The notes under the pieces: model-generated
Seen by the model: the letters and a program-made list of their open reading frames with translations, nothing else
The model's database searches: none
What the model was told of the DNA's origin: nothing
In this document: positions 1 to 7,272 of the stretch, in pieces
How the letters are laid out: every line of letters begins with the position of its first letter
Position numbering within the stretch: the first letter of the stretch is position 1
Position numbers and translations under genes: made by a program
Source: Jatrophihabitans sp035642535
GTDB taxonomy: Bacteria > Actinomycetota > Actinomycetes > Mycobacteriales > Jatrophihabitantaceae
Direction of reading: 5' to 3'
Length of the DNA: 64,000 nt
Assembly: GCA_035642535.1 (NCBI GenBank)
Contig: DASQSE010000007.1
Span: forward strand, 29,581-93,580

Positions 1-164
1 GTATTCACCTGCCGGGTCGGCGCCGGCTCGGTCGCGACTGCGGGCAGCGCGTCATTCACCCGATGGTTGGTCCAGAGCTTCCACGGCGCGAACCAGTAGA
101 GGCCGAAGCCGACGGCGCCGGCGACGACCACCGCCAAACCGGCCCAAATGACGCGCCGCCGCAT
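1..164 (-). CDS. DM13-domain-type membrane-anchored protein, N-terminal part only
   Basis: The ATG at 164 lies 2 bases after the stop of the GMC oxidoreductase gene, so it is the next gene of the same minus-strand operon; the window edge cuts it after about 54 residues. The visible part has an Arg-rich start (MRRRV), one transmembrane helix, then FAPWKLWTNHRVNDALP. A short membrane anchor followed by an F-x-PWKL-[FW] ... V-[DN]-[ED]-ALP stretch is what I know from actinobacterial proteins with a DM13 (putative electron-transfer) domain. The DM13 domain itself lies outside the window, so the family call rests on the N-terminus alone. A membrane-bound electron-transfer partner beside a flavin oxidoreductase would make sense, but that is inference. 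Confidence 0.6.
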   Translation of the reverse strand, partial: MRRRVIWAGLAVVVAGAVGFGLYWFAPWKLWTNHRVNDALPAVATEPAPTRQVN

Positions 165-166
165 CG

Positions 167-1705
167 TCAGCCCGCCAGCCGCTCGGCGATGTGGTCCGCG
201 ACGCGCAGTGCGTTGGCGATGATGGTCAGCGTCGGGTTCACCGCGGTCGACGACACGAAGAAGGACGAATCGGCGACGTACACGTTGTCGACATCGTGCA
301 GCTTGCAGTTGATGTCGAGCGCGGACGTCTTCCGATCGGTGCCGAATCGGATCGTCCCGTTCTGGTGTGCAACGCCGCCGATGCCCAGCCGTCCGCCGCG
401 ATATGAGTAGTTCTCCAGGACGTCCTGCCGGCACTGGATCGAGTCGAGCAGGTCGACGAACTTCTGCCGCAGCCGCTTGTGCGCCTCGAGATTGGTCGGC
501 GTGTAGCGCAACGAGATGTTGCCGTCGGCATCGACGGTGACCTGGTTCTCGGGCAGCGGCAGATCCTCCGTCGTCAGCCAGAAGTCGAGCGAGTGCCGGG
601 CCAGCTCCGCGGGATCGGGCGCTTCGGGCACGTCGAAACCGATGAGCACAGCGTCGCTCTTGCCGAGCATCTGCATCGCACCGAGCGGGTACTCCCAGTC
701 GTCCGCGCCGAAGTAGTAGTCGTTGATGCCGACCGTCTTCTGGAACTTCGTCGGGTTCGGCAGCTTCGAGAACGCGATCAGTGACGAGTTGTTGTGCATC
801 ATGAGGTTGCGGCCGACGACACCGCTGCCGTTGCCCAGCCCGTGCGGGTGCTTGTCGCTGGCCGACATGAGCAGTAGCGCCGCCGAGTTGATGGCGCCGC
901 CCGCGACGACCACGACGTCGGCCGAGTACTCCTCGCGGGTGCCGTCCCGGTCGACGACCACCCGGTTGACCGTCCGTCCGGAGGCGTCCGTCTCGAGTTT
1001 CACGACGCGCCGGCGGGTGCGCAGCGTGACGTTCGGGTAGCGCAGCGCCGGGGTGACGCAGATGGTCTGCGAATCGGCCTTGCCGTTGGTGATGCACGGG
1101 AAACCGTCACACGTCGAGCAGCGGATGCATGGCGAGTTCACCGGGTCCTGCTCGTCGATCAGGATGCCGTTGGGCAGCGGGAACGGGTGCAGGCCGATGC
1201 GGTGCAGGTCGTCGGTCAGTTGCGCGATGCGCGGCTCATGGCTGATCGCCGGATAGGGGTACGGGGCGGACGCCGGCGGGTCGTCGGGATCGATGCCGCG
1301 CTCGCCGTGCACCTGATAGAGCTGCTCGGCGCGCGTGTAGTACGGCTCGAAGTCGGTGTAGTCCATCGGCCACGCGGGCGAGACGCCGTCGACATGCCGG
1401 ATCGCGCCGAAGTCCTTCTCGCGGAACCGGAACAGGATCGCGCCGTAGAACTTCGTGTTGCCGCCGACGTAGTAGTTCTGCTTCGGCGCGAACCTCTCGC
1501 CGGTGTCGGCGTCGGTCCACTCGCCGGAGTTGTGGTACTTGCCGTCGGCCCAGATCGCCTTCGGGCTCCAGTTGTCGGTCTCGCGAGGCAGGAAGTCGCC
1601 GCGCTCGAGGAGCAGGATCCGCTTGCCGGTCGGTGCGAGCGCGTGCGTCAGCGTGCCGCCGCCGGCTCCGGAGCCGATGACGATGACGTCGTAGTGGTCG
1701 GACAT
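167..1705 (-). CDS. GMC-family FAD-dependent oxidoreductase
   Basis: 512 residues, a normal length for the glucose-methanol-choline family. The N-terminus has the FAD-binding Rossmann motif VIVIGSGAGGG (residues 7-17), with the typical LLLERG segment about 15 residues later. Near the C-terminus the catalytic pair of the family is visible: His447 in VAHQNGT and Asn490 in AVNPTLTI. A cysteine cluster CIRCSTCDGFPC lies near residue 195; similar clusters occur in some bacterial GMC enzymes. The enzyme should oxidise an alcohol, sugar or polyol, but the substrate cannot be read from sequence. It starts 10 bases after the cyclase gene and ends 2 bases before the DM13 gene, so it is co-transcribed with both. 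Sugar-like or polyol substrates are suggested only by lactonase-type genes nearby. Confidence 0.93.
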   Translation of the reverse strand: MSDHYDVIVIGSGAGGGTLTHALAPTGKRILLLERGDFLPRETDNWSPKAIWADGKYHNSGEWTDADTGERFAPKQNYYVGGNTKFYGAILFRFREKDFGAIRHVDGVSPAWPMDYTDFEPYYTRAEQLYQVHGERGIDPDDPPASAPYPYPAISHEPRIAQLTDDLHRIGLHPFPLPNGILIDEQDPVNSPCIRCSTCDGFPCITNGKADSQTICVTPALRYPNVTLRTRRRVVKLETDASGRTVNRVVVDRDGTREEYSADVVVVAGGAINSAALLLMSASDKHPHGLGNGSGVVGRNLMMHNNSSLIAFSKLPNPTKFQKTVGINDYYFGADDWEYPLGAMQMLGKSDAVLIGFDVPEAPDPAELARHSLDFWLTTEDLPLPENQVTVDADGNISLRYTPTNLEAHKRLRQKFVDLLDSIQCRQDVLENYSYRGGRLGIGGVAHQNGTIRFGTDRKTSALDINCKLHDVDNVYVADSSFFVSSTAVNPTLTIIANALRVADHIAERLAG

Positions 1706-1715
1706 GGCAGTTCCT

Positions 1716-2588
1716 TCAGGTGATGGCGAGTGGGCAGATCCAGGCGCCGGTCGCGCCGCGGATCTTGGCGTGTGAGACGACGAGCAGGAACTCGGTGAGC
1801 CCGTGCTCGGCTGCCTCGTGCAGGCGGAGGTTCTCGAGCACGACGATGCCGGAATCGACGTTGAGCCGCTGCGGCACCACGAACGGCTCGTCCGGATCCT
1901 CGGCGGGGTACGGGCCGTAGCTCCATGTGTCGCAGCCGGTGACCGAGACGTGGTGCTCAGCTAGCCAGGCGCCGAGTTCCTGGCCGGGGCCCGGTTCTCC
2001 GGCGGCGTAGCGGTCGTTGTCGACGCTCCACAGCGAACTCCAGCCGGTGTGGAATAGGACGGCGTCGCCGGGCGTGACAGCGAGGCCGGCTGCGGTGAGT
2101 GCTGCCTCCGCGTCGGCGGGCGTGATGACGTCACCGGGAGCCAGCCGATCGACACCGCGCACCTTCGCGATATCGAGGAGCAGGCCGCGCGTCACGACCT
2201 GCGGCAGTGACTCGATGCCGAGCTTGTTCGTGCCGTAGTCCTCGATCACATCGGCGAGCCGATAGCCGTTGTACATCCGGTCGCCGCGGTGCAGATGGTT
2301 GAGCCCGTCCATGTGGGTGCCCATCTGCTGCGTCGCGGTGATCTGCTCGACGATGAAGTTGATGTGGTTGCGGCCGATGTCCTGGTTGCCGCGCGTCATG
2401 AGCTCCTGCCGGAACGTCCGGCCGGGGAAGGCCGGGATGCTCTGGTCCAGGACGTGCGCCAGGTCGTGCACCCGGCCGTGCCGGACCAGCGACACGGCCT
2501 GCAGCACCTTCGCGGCAGTGATCTCGTTGAGCGCTCCGGCCTCGTCGTCGACGCCCCAACGAGGCGCCGCGCTCACTCCGAGGACCAT
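1716..2588 (-). CDS. cyclase-family (arylformamidase-like) metal-dependent hydrolase
   Basis: 290 residues from the ATG at 2588 (MVLGVSAAPRWG). The frame stays open far upstream, but that part is only a shadow of the SDR gene. The motif MGTHMDGLNHLH matches the metal-binding G-T-H-x-D-x-x-x-H signature of the cyclase family (PF04199), which includes kynurenine formamidase and polyketide-type cyclases. HDLAHVLDQSIPAFPG near residue 35 is also typical (start of the swivelling beta/beta/alpha fold). No signal peptide is seen, so it should be cytosolic. Its start overlaps the end of the SDR gene by 16 bases, implying translational coupling. A hydrolase of this kind next to GMC and SDR oxidoreductases suggests opening of an oxidised ring or lactone, but the substrate is unknown. 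Confidence 0.88.
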   Translation of the reverse strand: MVLGVSAAPRWGVDDEAGALNEITAAKVLQAVSLVRHGRVHDLAHVLDQSIPAFPGRTFRQELMTRGNQDIGRNHINFIVEQITATQQMGTHMDGLNHLHRGDRMYNGYRLADVIEDYGTNKLGIESLPQVVTRGLLLDIAKVRGVDRLAPGDVITPADAEAALTAAGLAVTPGDAVLFHTGWSSLWSVDNDRYAAGEPGPGQELGAWLAEHHVSVTGCDTWSYGPYPAEDPDEPFVVPQRLNVDSGIVVLENLRLHEAAEHGLTEFLLVVSHAKIRGATGAWICPLAIT

Positions 2589-3394
2589 GTCGTCTCGAAC
2601 GATGGGAACAGCGTGAGGCCGCCGTCGACGAACAACGTCTGACCGGTGATGTACGCGGCGTCGTCGGAGAGCAGGAACGCGGTCACTGCGGCCATCTCCT
2701 CGCTGTCGCCGGCGCGCCGCATCGGGATGTGTGCCTCGACAGCCGCGCGCTTGGCCGGGTCGTCGATCCACGACCGGTTGATCGGCGTGACGGTCGCGCC
2801 CGGGCCGATGCCGTTGACGCGGACGCCGCGGCTCGCGTACTCGAGCGCCAGTGTGCGGGTGAGATTCTGCATGCCGCCCTTGCTGACGCTGTAGCCCGCG
2901 AAGCGCGGCTTCGGGATCAGCTGGTGCACGCTGGACACGTTGACGATTGCGCCGCCGTCGCCGCGCTCGATGAAGTGCTTGACGGCCTGCTGCGCGCATA
3001 GGAACGCGCCGCGCAGGTTGACAGCGAGCACCTTGTCGAAATCCTCGACGCGCAGCGTGTCCGTGTCCTCGGCGATCTGGATGCCGGCGTTGTTGATGAG
3101 GTAGTCGATGCGGCCGTACTTCTCGAGCACCTGCCCGAACATCGCGGCGACCTGCTCGGCGTTCGAGACGTCGGCCTCGACGAGTATCGGGTTCGTTCCC
3201 GCCGCGGACAGCTGCTTCATGCAGATGTTCACGCCGTGCTCGATCGCTTCCTTTGTCTCTTCGGCACCCTCGGGGCGGCCGACGTAGTTGATGGCGACGT
3301 CGACGCCCTCTTCGCCGAGCTTGATGGCGATCGCCTGGCCGATGCCCGACGAACCGCCCGTCACGACGGCGACCTTGCCCTGCAGTCCGTTCAT
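2573..3394 (-). CDS. short-chain dehydrogenase/reductase (glucose 1-dehydrogenase-like)
   Basis: 273 residues of classical SDR. The cofactor loop TGGSSGIG is at residues 12-19, the NNAG motif appears in LINNAGIQ, and the catalytic Tyr-x-x-x-Lys is YSVSK, preceded by the conserved serine in VNVSSV. The C-terminus has the usual ITGQTLFVDGGLT. NYVGRPEGAEET after beta-2 points to NADP use, as in many glucose 1-dehydrogenase-like enzymes. An insert (HGVNICMKQLSAAGTN) before the ADVSN segment lengthens it slightly relative to 250-260-residue relatives. It overlaps the upstream unknown gene by 4 bases (ATGA) and the cyclase by 16 bases, so it sits in the middle of one tightly packed operon. Substrate unknown. 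Confidence 0.95.
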   Translation of the reverse strand: MNGLQGKVAVVTGGSSGIGQAIAIKLGEEGVDVAINYVGRPEGAEETKEAIEHGVNICMKQLSAAGTNPILVEADVSNAEQVAAMFGQVLEKYGRIDYLINNAGIQIAEDTDTLRVEDFDKVLAVNLRGAFLCAQQAVKHFIERGDGGAIVNVSSVHQLIPKPRFAGYSVSKGGMQNLTRTLALEYASRGVRVNGIGPGATVTPINRSWIDDPAKRAAVEAHIPMRRAGDSEEMAAVTAFLLSDDAAYITGQTLFVDGGLTLFPSFETTWSSE

Positions 3395-4080
3395 GCGTTC
3401 CTCCTTGTGAGTTGTGATGTCGCCATGGCGCGGTCACGGCCCTCCAGCAGGAAGGCGACCGCATCATCGACGGAAGACACGTCGCTCATCGGTCGATATG
3501 CGCCGAACGGCGCGTTCCAGAAGCCCGTCTGCTTCGGGGGCTGGTTCGGCCCCACGTACGCGTAGGGCTGATCGAAGAAGTCATCGCCGGGGGAGAAGCC
3601 GTAGTTGATCGCACCGGCGGTGATTCCGACGTCCAGGTGCTCGGGCCACAGAATCGCCTCAGTGGGCTCGTCGCCGGCGAGCTCGTCGCGGAGCCGGTTC
3701 AGCGCGACGTGGCCGAGCATGTACCAGTCGGCCAACACCTGCATCGCGGACCGCTCGAGGACCAGCGGCGCCTCCAACGGGCACGACGTCGCCGGTGGGT
3801 AGGCCGATGCCGGCAAGCCGGGTTCGACGCCTGCCACGGCAGCGGCCGTGCGCAGCGTCGTCACCCGCGCGCGTTTCTCGCTCGTCGCCGTGCGGACGAC
3901 GAGCGCGCCCAACTCGACGGCGATCGTGCGCTGGTCCGCTCCGAAGACGGGCGTGGCGATGCCGCCCGGATGAGGACGCAGGTCGATGCGCCCGGTCTCT
4001 CGGTACAGTGCCGCGGCCAGCACGTGCTCGGCCAGGCGATGCAGCGAGAGCCTGGTGGTACTCAGCGTCTGGAGACCCAT
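3391..4080 (-). CDS. conserved-looking hypothetical protein, first gene of the GMC operon
   Basis: 229 residues, no signal peptide or transmembrane segment. The composition is ordinary for a soluble protein, with a block of the type FGADQRTIAVELGALVV, a helix-rich middle (WYMLGHVALNRLRDEL) and an acidic/aromatic end (SPGDDFFDQPYAYVGP). I recognise no named domain. The gene starts at the ATG at 4080 without a clear Shine-Dalgarno sequence, so it may be leaderless, and it overlaps the SDR start by 4 bases. It is thus the promoter-proximal gene of the five-gene minus-strand operon, divergent from the MDMPI-like gene at 4198. Confidence 0.8.
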   Translation of the reverse strand: MGLQTLSTTRLSLHRLAEHVLAAALYRETGRIDLRPHPGGIATPVFGADQRTIAVELGALVVRTATSEKRARVTTLRTAAAVAGVEPGLPASAYPPATSCPLEAPLVLERSAMQVLADWYMLGHVALNRLRDELAGDEPTEAILWPEHLDVGITAGAINYGFSPGDDFFDQPYAYVGPNQPPKQTGFWNAPFGAYRPMSDVSSVDDAVAFLLEGRDRAMATSQLTRRNA

Positions 4081-4197
4081 GCGAACAAGGTCTTCGCAGT
4101 CCGGGAAACGTTACGTCCGGTGGGCGCGCACCCCGGTCGAGCGTGGGGCCGGCGCTAGCGTCAGTTGTTACATGGCTTTACGCCGACCGGAGGAGCT

Positions 4198-4821
4198 GTG
4201 CACGAGTACGAGACTCGGGTCGACGCCTTGGCGCAAACCTGGCGTGTATGGGCGAGCACGGGCGCCGAACTGGGCGAGTCGGAATGGCAACGCGCGTCGC
4301 GCTGTACGCCGTGGCGCGTTATCGACCTGTACGCGCACCACTCGATGTTCCCGGTGGTGCTCGCGGCGCCGGTGCCGGCGACATCGGGGGAGGAATCGGT
4401 CACGGCCGTCGACGTGCTGCGCGGCTTCAACGCACCGGACGGGATTGCGCACACGATGGCGCAGCGGGTTGCCGATCTCGCCGTCGCCGAGTCGACTGAT
4501 CACGACGCCGCTGAGCTGGTTGCGCGGTTCACGACGACTGCACCGCGGACGATTGCGGCGCTGCTCGCTGCCGATCCGGCGCTGCCGGTGAAATGGGCCA
4601 CCTACGTGGTGCCTATCGTGGAGGCACTGCGCATCGCCGTGATGGAGGCGACAGTTCATGTGCTCGACGTGCAGCGAGCGCTCGACAGGCCGCCGGCGAT
4701 CCCCGCCGAGGCGCTTCGCCAAACGGCCCGCTTGCTCGCGGAGCTCGCACCCGCGGTCGAGTTCATCGAGTCCGCCACTGGGCGTGCGTCAGCCGCGTCG
4801 CCACTGCCGGTCATTCGCTGA
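4198..4821 (+). CDS. maleylpyruvate isomerase N-terminal-domain (DinB-like, mycothiol-type) protein
   Basis: 207 residues from the GTG at 4198, chosen because GGAGGAG lies directly upstream (4189-4195); the longer TTG start at 4165 has no such site. The protein begins with a long helix containing W-x-x-x-TPW-x-x-x-D-L-x-x-H (CTPWRVIDLYAHH), the layout of the metal-binding N-terminal helix bundle of mycothiol-dependent maleylpyruvate-isomerase-like proteins, and later has a second conserved histidine (EATVHVLDVQRAL). These four-helix proteins act as mycothiol-dependent transferases or isomerases in actinobacteria. The specific reaction is unknown. It is transcribed divergently from the GMC operon and converges on the HNH gene. 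Confidence 0.8.
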   Translation: MHEYETRVDALAQTWRVWASTGAELGESEWQRASRCTPWRVIDLYAHHSMFPVVLAAPVPATSGEESVTAVDVLRGFNAPDGIAHTMAQRVADLAVAESTDHDAAELVARFTTTAPRTIAALLAADPALPVKWATYVVPIVEALRIAVMEATVHVLDVQRALDRPPAIPAEALRQTARLLAELAPAVEFIESATGRASAASPLPVIR

Positions 4822-4827
4822 CGCAGC

Positions 4828-4873
4828 GCCGCCGCCTCCGCTCAACTCATCGAGTTGCGCTACAACGGCGGCG
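4828..4873. terminator. nested inverted repeat between two converging genes
   Basis: The inner repeat is CAACTC (4843-4848), ATC, GAGTTG (4852-4857), and it is flanked by CGCCGCCG-type and CGGCGG-type arms that can extend the stem. It sits between the stop of the plus-strand MDMPI-like gene (4821) and that of the minus-strand HNH gene (4860), where a bidirectional terminator would be expected. There is no T-tract, as is usual in high-GC actinobacteria. The outer arm lies inside the HNH coding end, so the call is tentative. Confidence 0.4.
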
Positions 4874-6452
4874 GGTCGGGATCCGACTCCGGCGCCCGCG
4901 ACGCTTCGTGTTCGGGGCCGGGCTGCCGGCGTGGGATCGGTGCGGGGAGCGGCGGGGCGACCGGCGCGGGATGCACGAGATGCCGGCGACCGAGCGGGCT
5001 GACCCAGACGAACGTGCCCTCGTCGCTGCGAATCAAGCGCCACCCGCGGGCGGTTTTGTTCATGTGATCGTGCCGGCAGCCGGGGGCGAGGTTGTCCTCG
5101 TCGGTGCGTCCGCCGCGCGAGTGGTCGCGGCGATGGTCCTGGTCGCAGGCGCTGGCCGGGCGGCGACAGCCGGGGAAGGTGCACGTCCGATATCGGAGCT
5201 GACTGCGCCGGCGCAGCCGTCGGCCGGCGAAGCGCGCCGCGGGGTCCTGGTCGATCGGTCGTCGCCGGTCGTACTGGCCGGCGAGGTCGGCCAGCACCCC
5301 GCTCCAGTCCGGATGTCGAGCCGCCAGCTCGCCGTCGGTGAGCAGGGTGAGCGGGACGTGCAGCTCCACGATCCCGCCCACCGCCTGCGGCTGGTCCGAT
5401 TCACCACGCGTCGGTCGGTGACGAGTGATCCCGTCGAACAGGAGCTCACCGTCGTCGTCGACGATGGCGTATCGCCATTCGGCCGTACGTTGGCGCGCCG
5501 CGATGTCCCGGGCGACAGATGCGGTCACCGCGCCCCAGCCGGCGATCTCGCCCGGCTGCTCGTCGCGGCCCAGCAGCGTGCCTAGGCCGACGCGCAACTC
5601 CACCCCACGCCACGCGCCCTCCTCGGCAGTGCAGCTGTGTTCGGCAGCGCTCGGGAACTGCTGCAGCAACGCATCGGTGATCGCGGCCTCGGTCATGTCG
5701 TGGAACCGGCCGTCGAGCAGGCCTAGGAACAGCTCGGCGCGCAGGTGGTCGAGCTTCGCGGCGGCGCCGGCGCGTTTGGCGGCACCGGCCAGCGCATCCA
5801 CCCGCGCGCACGCCGCGGCGGCCTGCCCGGCGGGCAGGTACTGCCCGGAGACGGTGGCCGACCCGTCGGGGTGGAGATAGCCGATGACCCGCCGCTCCTC
5901 CAGCGCCTGCCGGTAACGGCGTTCGGCCCAGTCGGGATCCAGCGCGATGGCCACCCGGCGCACGCGATCGGCCAGCCCGGGAGCAGTCACCGCGGCGGCG
6001 TCGGGCAGCACTTCGTCGAGCAGCGTCGCCGTCTGTGCTTCGGTCAGATCGAGGCAGCCGTCGGCCAGCACGATCGCCCGCCCGCGATCCAACGCGCCGG
6101 CTGCCAGGGCTGCCGCGACGCGCGGCAGCGCCGCGACGGCCTCGGCGCGCGTCAGCTCGCGGCGCGCCGCACGGCGGGTCAACCGCAACTCGGCGCGGAT
6201 CTCGTCGACCGCGGACTCGAACACCTGCTCCGGCGTCCACGCCGCCGCGCCCGACAAGTTCGGCATCGGGTCGCGGCGCCCGATCTCGGCCATGACCGCC
6301 CAGACCTGCGCCTGCTGGTACGACAGCTGGCGCCACTGCGCCGCGAGTAGCTCGAGCAACTGCTCGTCAGTTACCGCATCCGGCCGCACCGCGGCGAGCC
6401 GGGCGCATAACTCCGGCCCGGTCGGGGCACTCGCCAGCGCGTCCGGAACCAT
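4860..6452 (-). CDS. DUF222 / HNH endonuclease-type protein (13E12 repeat family)
   Basis: 530 residues from the ATG at 6452; a GTG at 6482 would add ten residues and neither start has a clear Shine-Dalgarno sequence. The N-terminal two thirds are the helical DUF222 region (ELCARLAAV ... LTRRAARRELTRAEAV ... YLPAGQAAAACARVDALA). The C-terminus carries the HNH module CTFPGCRRPA, CDQDHRRDHSRGG, DNLAPGCRHDHMNK, with the zinc cysteines and the catalytic His in DQDH. These proteins occur in many copies in actinobacterial genomes, and their role (repeat protein, possible selfish nuclease) is not settled. The last 35 residues are Pro/Arg-rich and probably disordered. It stands alone and converges on the MDMPI-like gene. 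Confidence 0.9.
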   Translation of the reverse strand: MVPDALASAPTGPELCARLAAVRPDAVTDEQLLELLAAQWRQLSYQQAQVWAVMAEIGRRDPMPNLSGAAAWTPEQVFESAVDEIRAELRLTRRAARRELTRAEAVAALPRVAAALAAGALDRGRAIVLADGCLDLTEAQTATLLDEVLPDAAAVTAPGLADRVRRVAIALDPDWAERRYRQALEERRVIGYLHPDGSATVSGQYLPAGQAAAACARVDALAGAAKRAGAAAKLDHLRAELFLGLLDGRFHDMTEAAITDALLQQFPSAAEHSCTAEEGAWRGVELRVGLGTLLGRDEQPGEIAGWGAVTASVARDIAARQRTAEWRYAIVDDDGELLFDGITRHRPTRGESDQPQAVGGIVELHVPLTLLTDGELAARHPDWSGVLADLAGQYDRRRPIDQDPAARFAGRRLRRRSQLRYRTCTFPGCRRPASACDQDHRRDHSRGGRTDEDNLAPGCRHDHMNKTARGWRLIRSDEGTFVWVSPLGRRHLVHPAPVAPPLPAPIPRRQPGPEHEASRAPESDPDPPPL

Positions 6453-6510
6453 GCCAACGAAGCTAAAGACCGCCGCCGACACGAACCGGACTTATCCACA
6501 GCGTCCGCTA

Positions 6511-6720
6511 TCACTCGCCGCGATAGTCCATCAGCGCCTTCCGCGCAGCCGACTCGCGCTCCGTGGCGTCGACCAGCTCGTCGTACGCGGTACGTAAGTC
6601 AGGATGCGTGCTCAGCCGCACGCCCTCCGTCGGCAGCTGCGATTCCCACGCGGCCCGGGCGTTGTCCGCGCGGGCCCTCGCATCGTGGAAGTCGGCCAGC
6701 AGCTCCATGTAGACCTTCAC
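6511..6720 (-). CDS. small helical hypothetical protein
   Basis: 69 residues (MKVYMELLADFHDARARAD...). It is almost entirely charged alpha-helix with heptad-like spacing, so a short coiled coil is likely; no domain is recognised. It lies 9 bases after the redoxin gene on the same strand and 28 bases before the possible GTG start of the HNH gene. Its third codon positions are G/C-biased as in its neighbours, which supports a real gene. It is probably the last gene of the 6730-12118 operon. No function can be given. Confidence 0.6.
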   Translation of the reverse strand: MKVYMELLADFHDARARADNARAAWESQLPTEGVRLSTHPDLRTAYDELVDATERESAARKALMDYRGE

Positions 6721-6729
6721 ACTTCGACG

Positions 6730-7272
6730 CTACTGCGCTGCCGCCGATGCGGCGCGCGCCTCGGCCGTGGTCGGATCGAAGTCGGCCTTGGTTGCCCGGA
6801 AGACGTCCTGCAGGTCGAGCCACAGTTGATATGCGGACGGCCGGCCCCAGAACCAGTAACCGACGTACACCTTCGCGATGCGAAGCGAACCAGGCTTGCA
6901 GATGACGGTGTGCGGCACGGTGGCGCGGTGATGCGGATCGGTGTACTCGTCGATCTCGAGCTGCTGCTGGGCGGTGTAGTCGCCGTCGGAGAGGTACGTC
7001 CACCAGGCACCGGTCGCGATCTTCATCCGGTACACGTCGTGCAGTTCGTTCGGCAGCACGGTCACAAGATGGGTGAACGCCACCGGTGCCCACTTCTGGA
7101 GCTGCAGCATCTCGATCTGATGCTGCCGTTCCCGCGGGCAGTGCTCGCCGCGGCCGAACATCACGACCAGCGCGTCGTCTCCCTGCAAGTCGGAGAGCTT
7201 GTGCTTGACGCCGTTCTCGTCGGGCAGTTCGAAGTCCGGGAGGACGTCGCCGATCTGGAGTCCCTTGCTCAT
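6730..7272 (-). CDS. redoxin / AhpC-TSA-like thioredoxin-fold protein
   Basis: 180 residues from the ATG at 7272, overlapping the SMP-30 gene stop by 4 bases. The start GDVLPDFELPDENGVKHKLSDLQGDDALVVMF is the classic peroxiredoxin/TlpA beginning. The active-site segment is GRGEHCPRERQHQ: one Cys followed by Pro, in the position of the peroxidatic or CxxC cysteine, with no second nearby Cys (the only other is Cys in VICKPG). It may therefore act as a 1-Cys thiol peroxidase or a non-classical redoxin. The C-terminal half (YVGYWFWGRPSAYQLWLDL) is rich in aromatics. No signal peptide. Co-transcription with lactonase and haem-binding genes suggests protection against peroxide made by an oxidase, but this is inference. 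Confidence 0.85.
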   Translation of the reverse strand: MSKGLQIGDVLPDFELPDENGVKHKLSDLQGDDALVVMFGRGEHCPRERQHQIEMLQLQKWAPVAFTHLVTVLPNELHDVYRMKIATGAWWTYLSDGDYTAQQQLEIDEYTDPHHRATVPHTVICKPGSLRIAKVYVGYWFWGRPSAYQLWLDLQDVFRATKADFDPTTAEARAASAAAQ

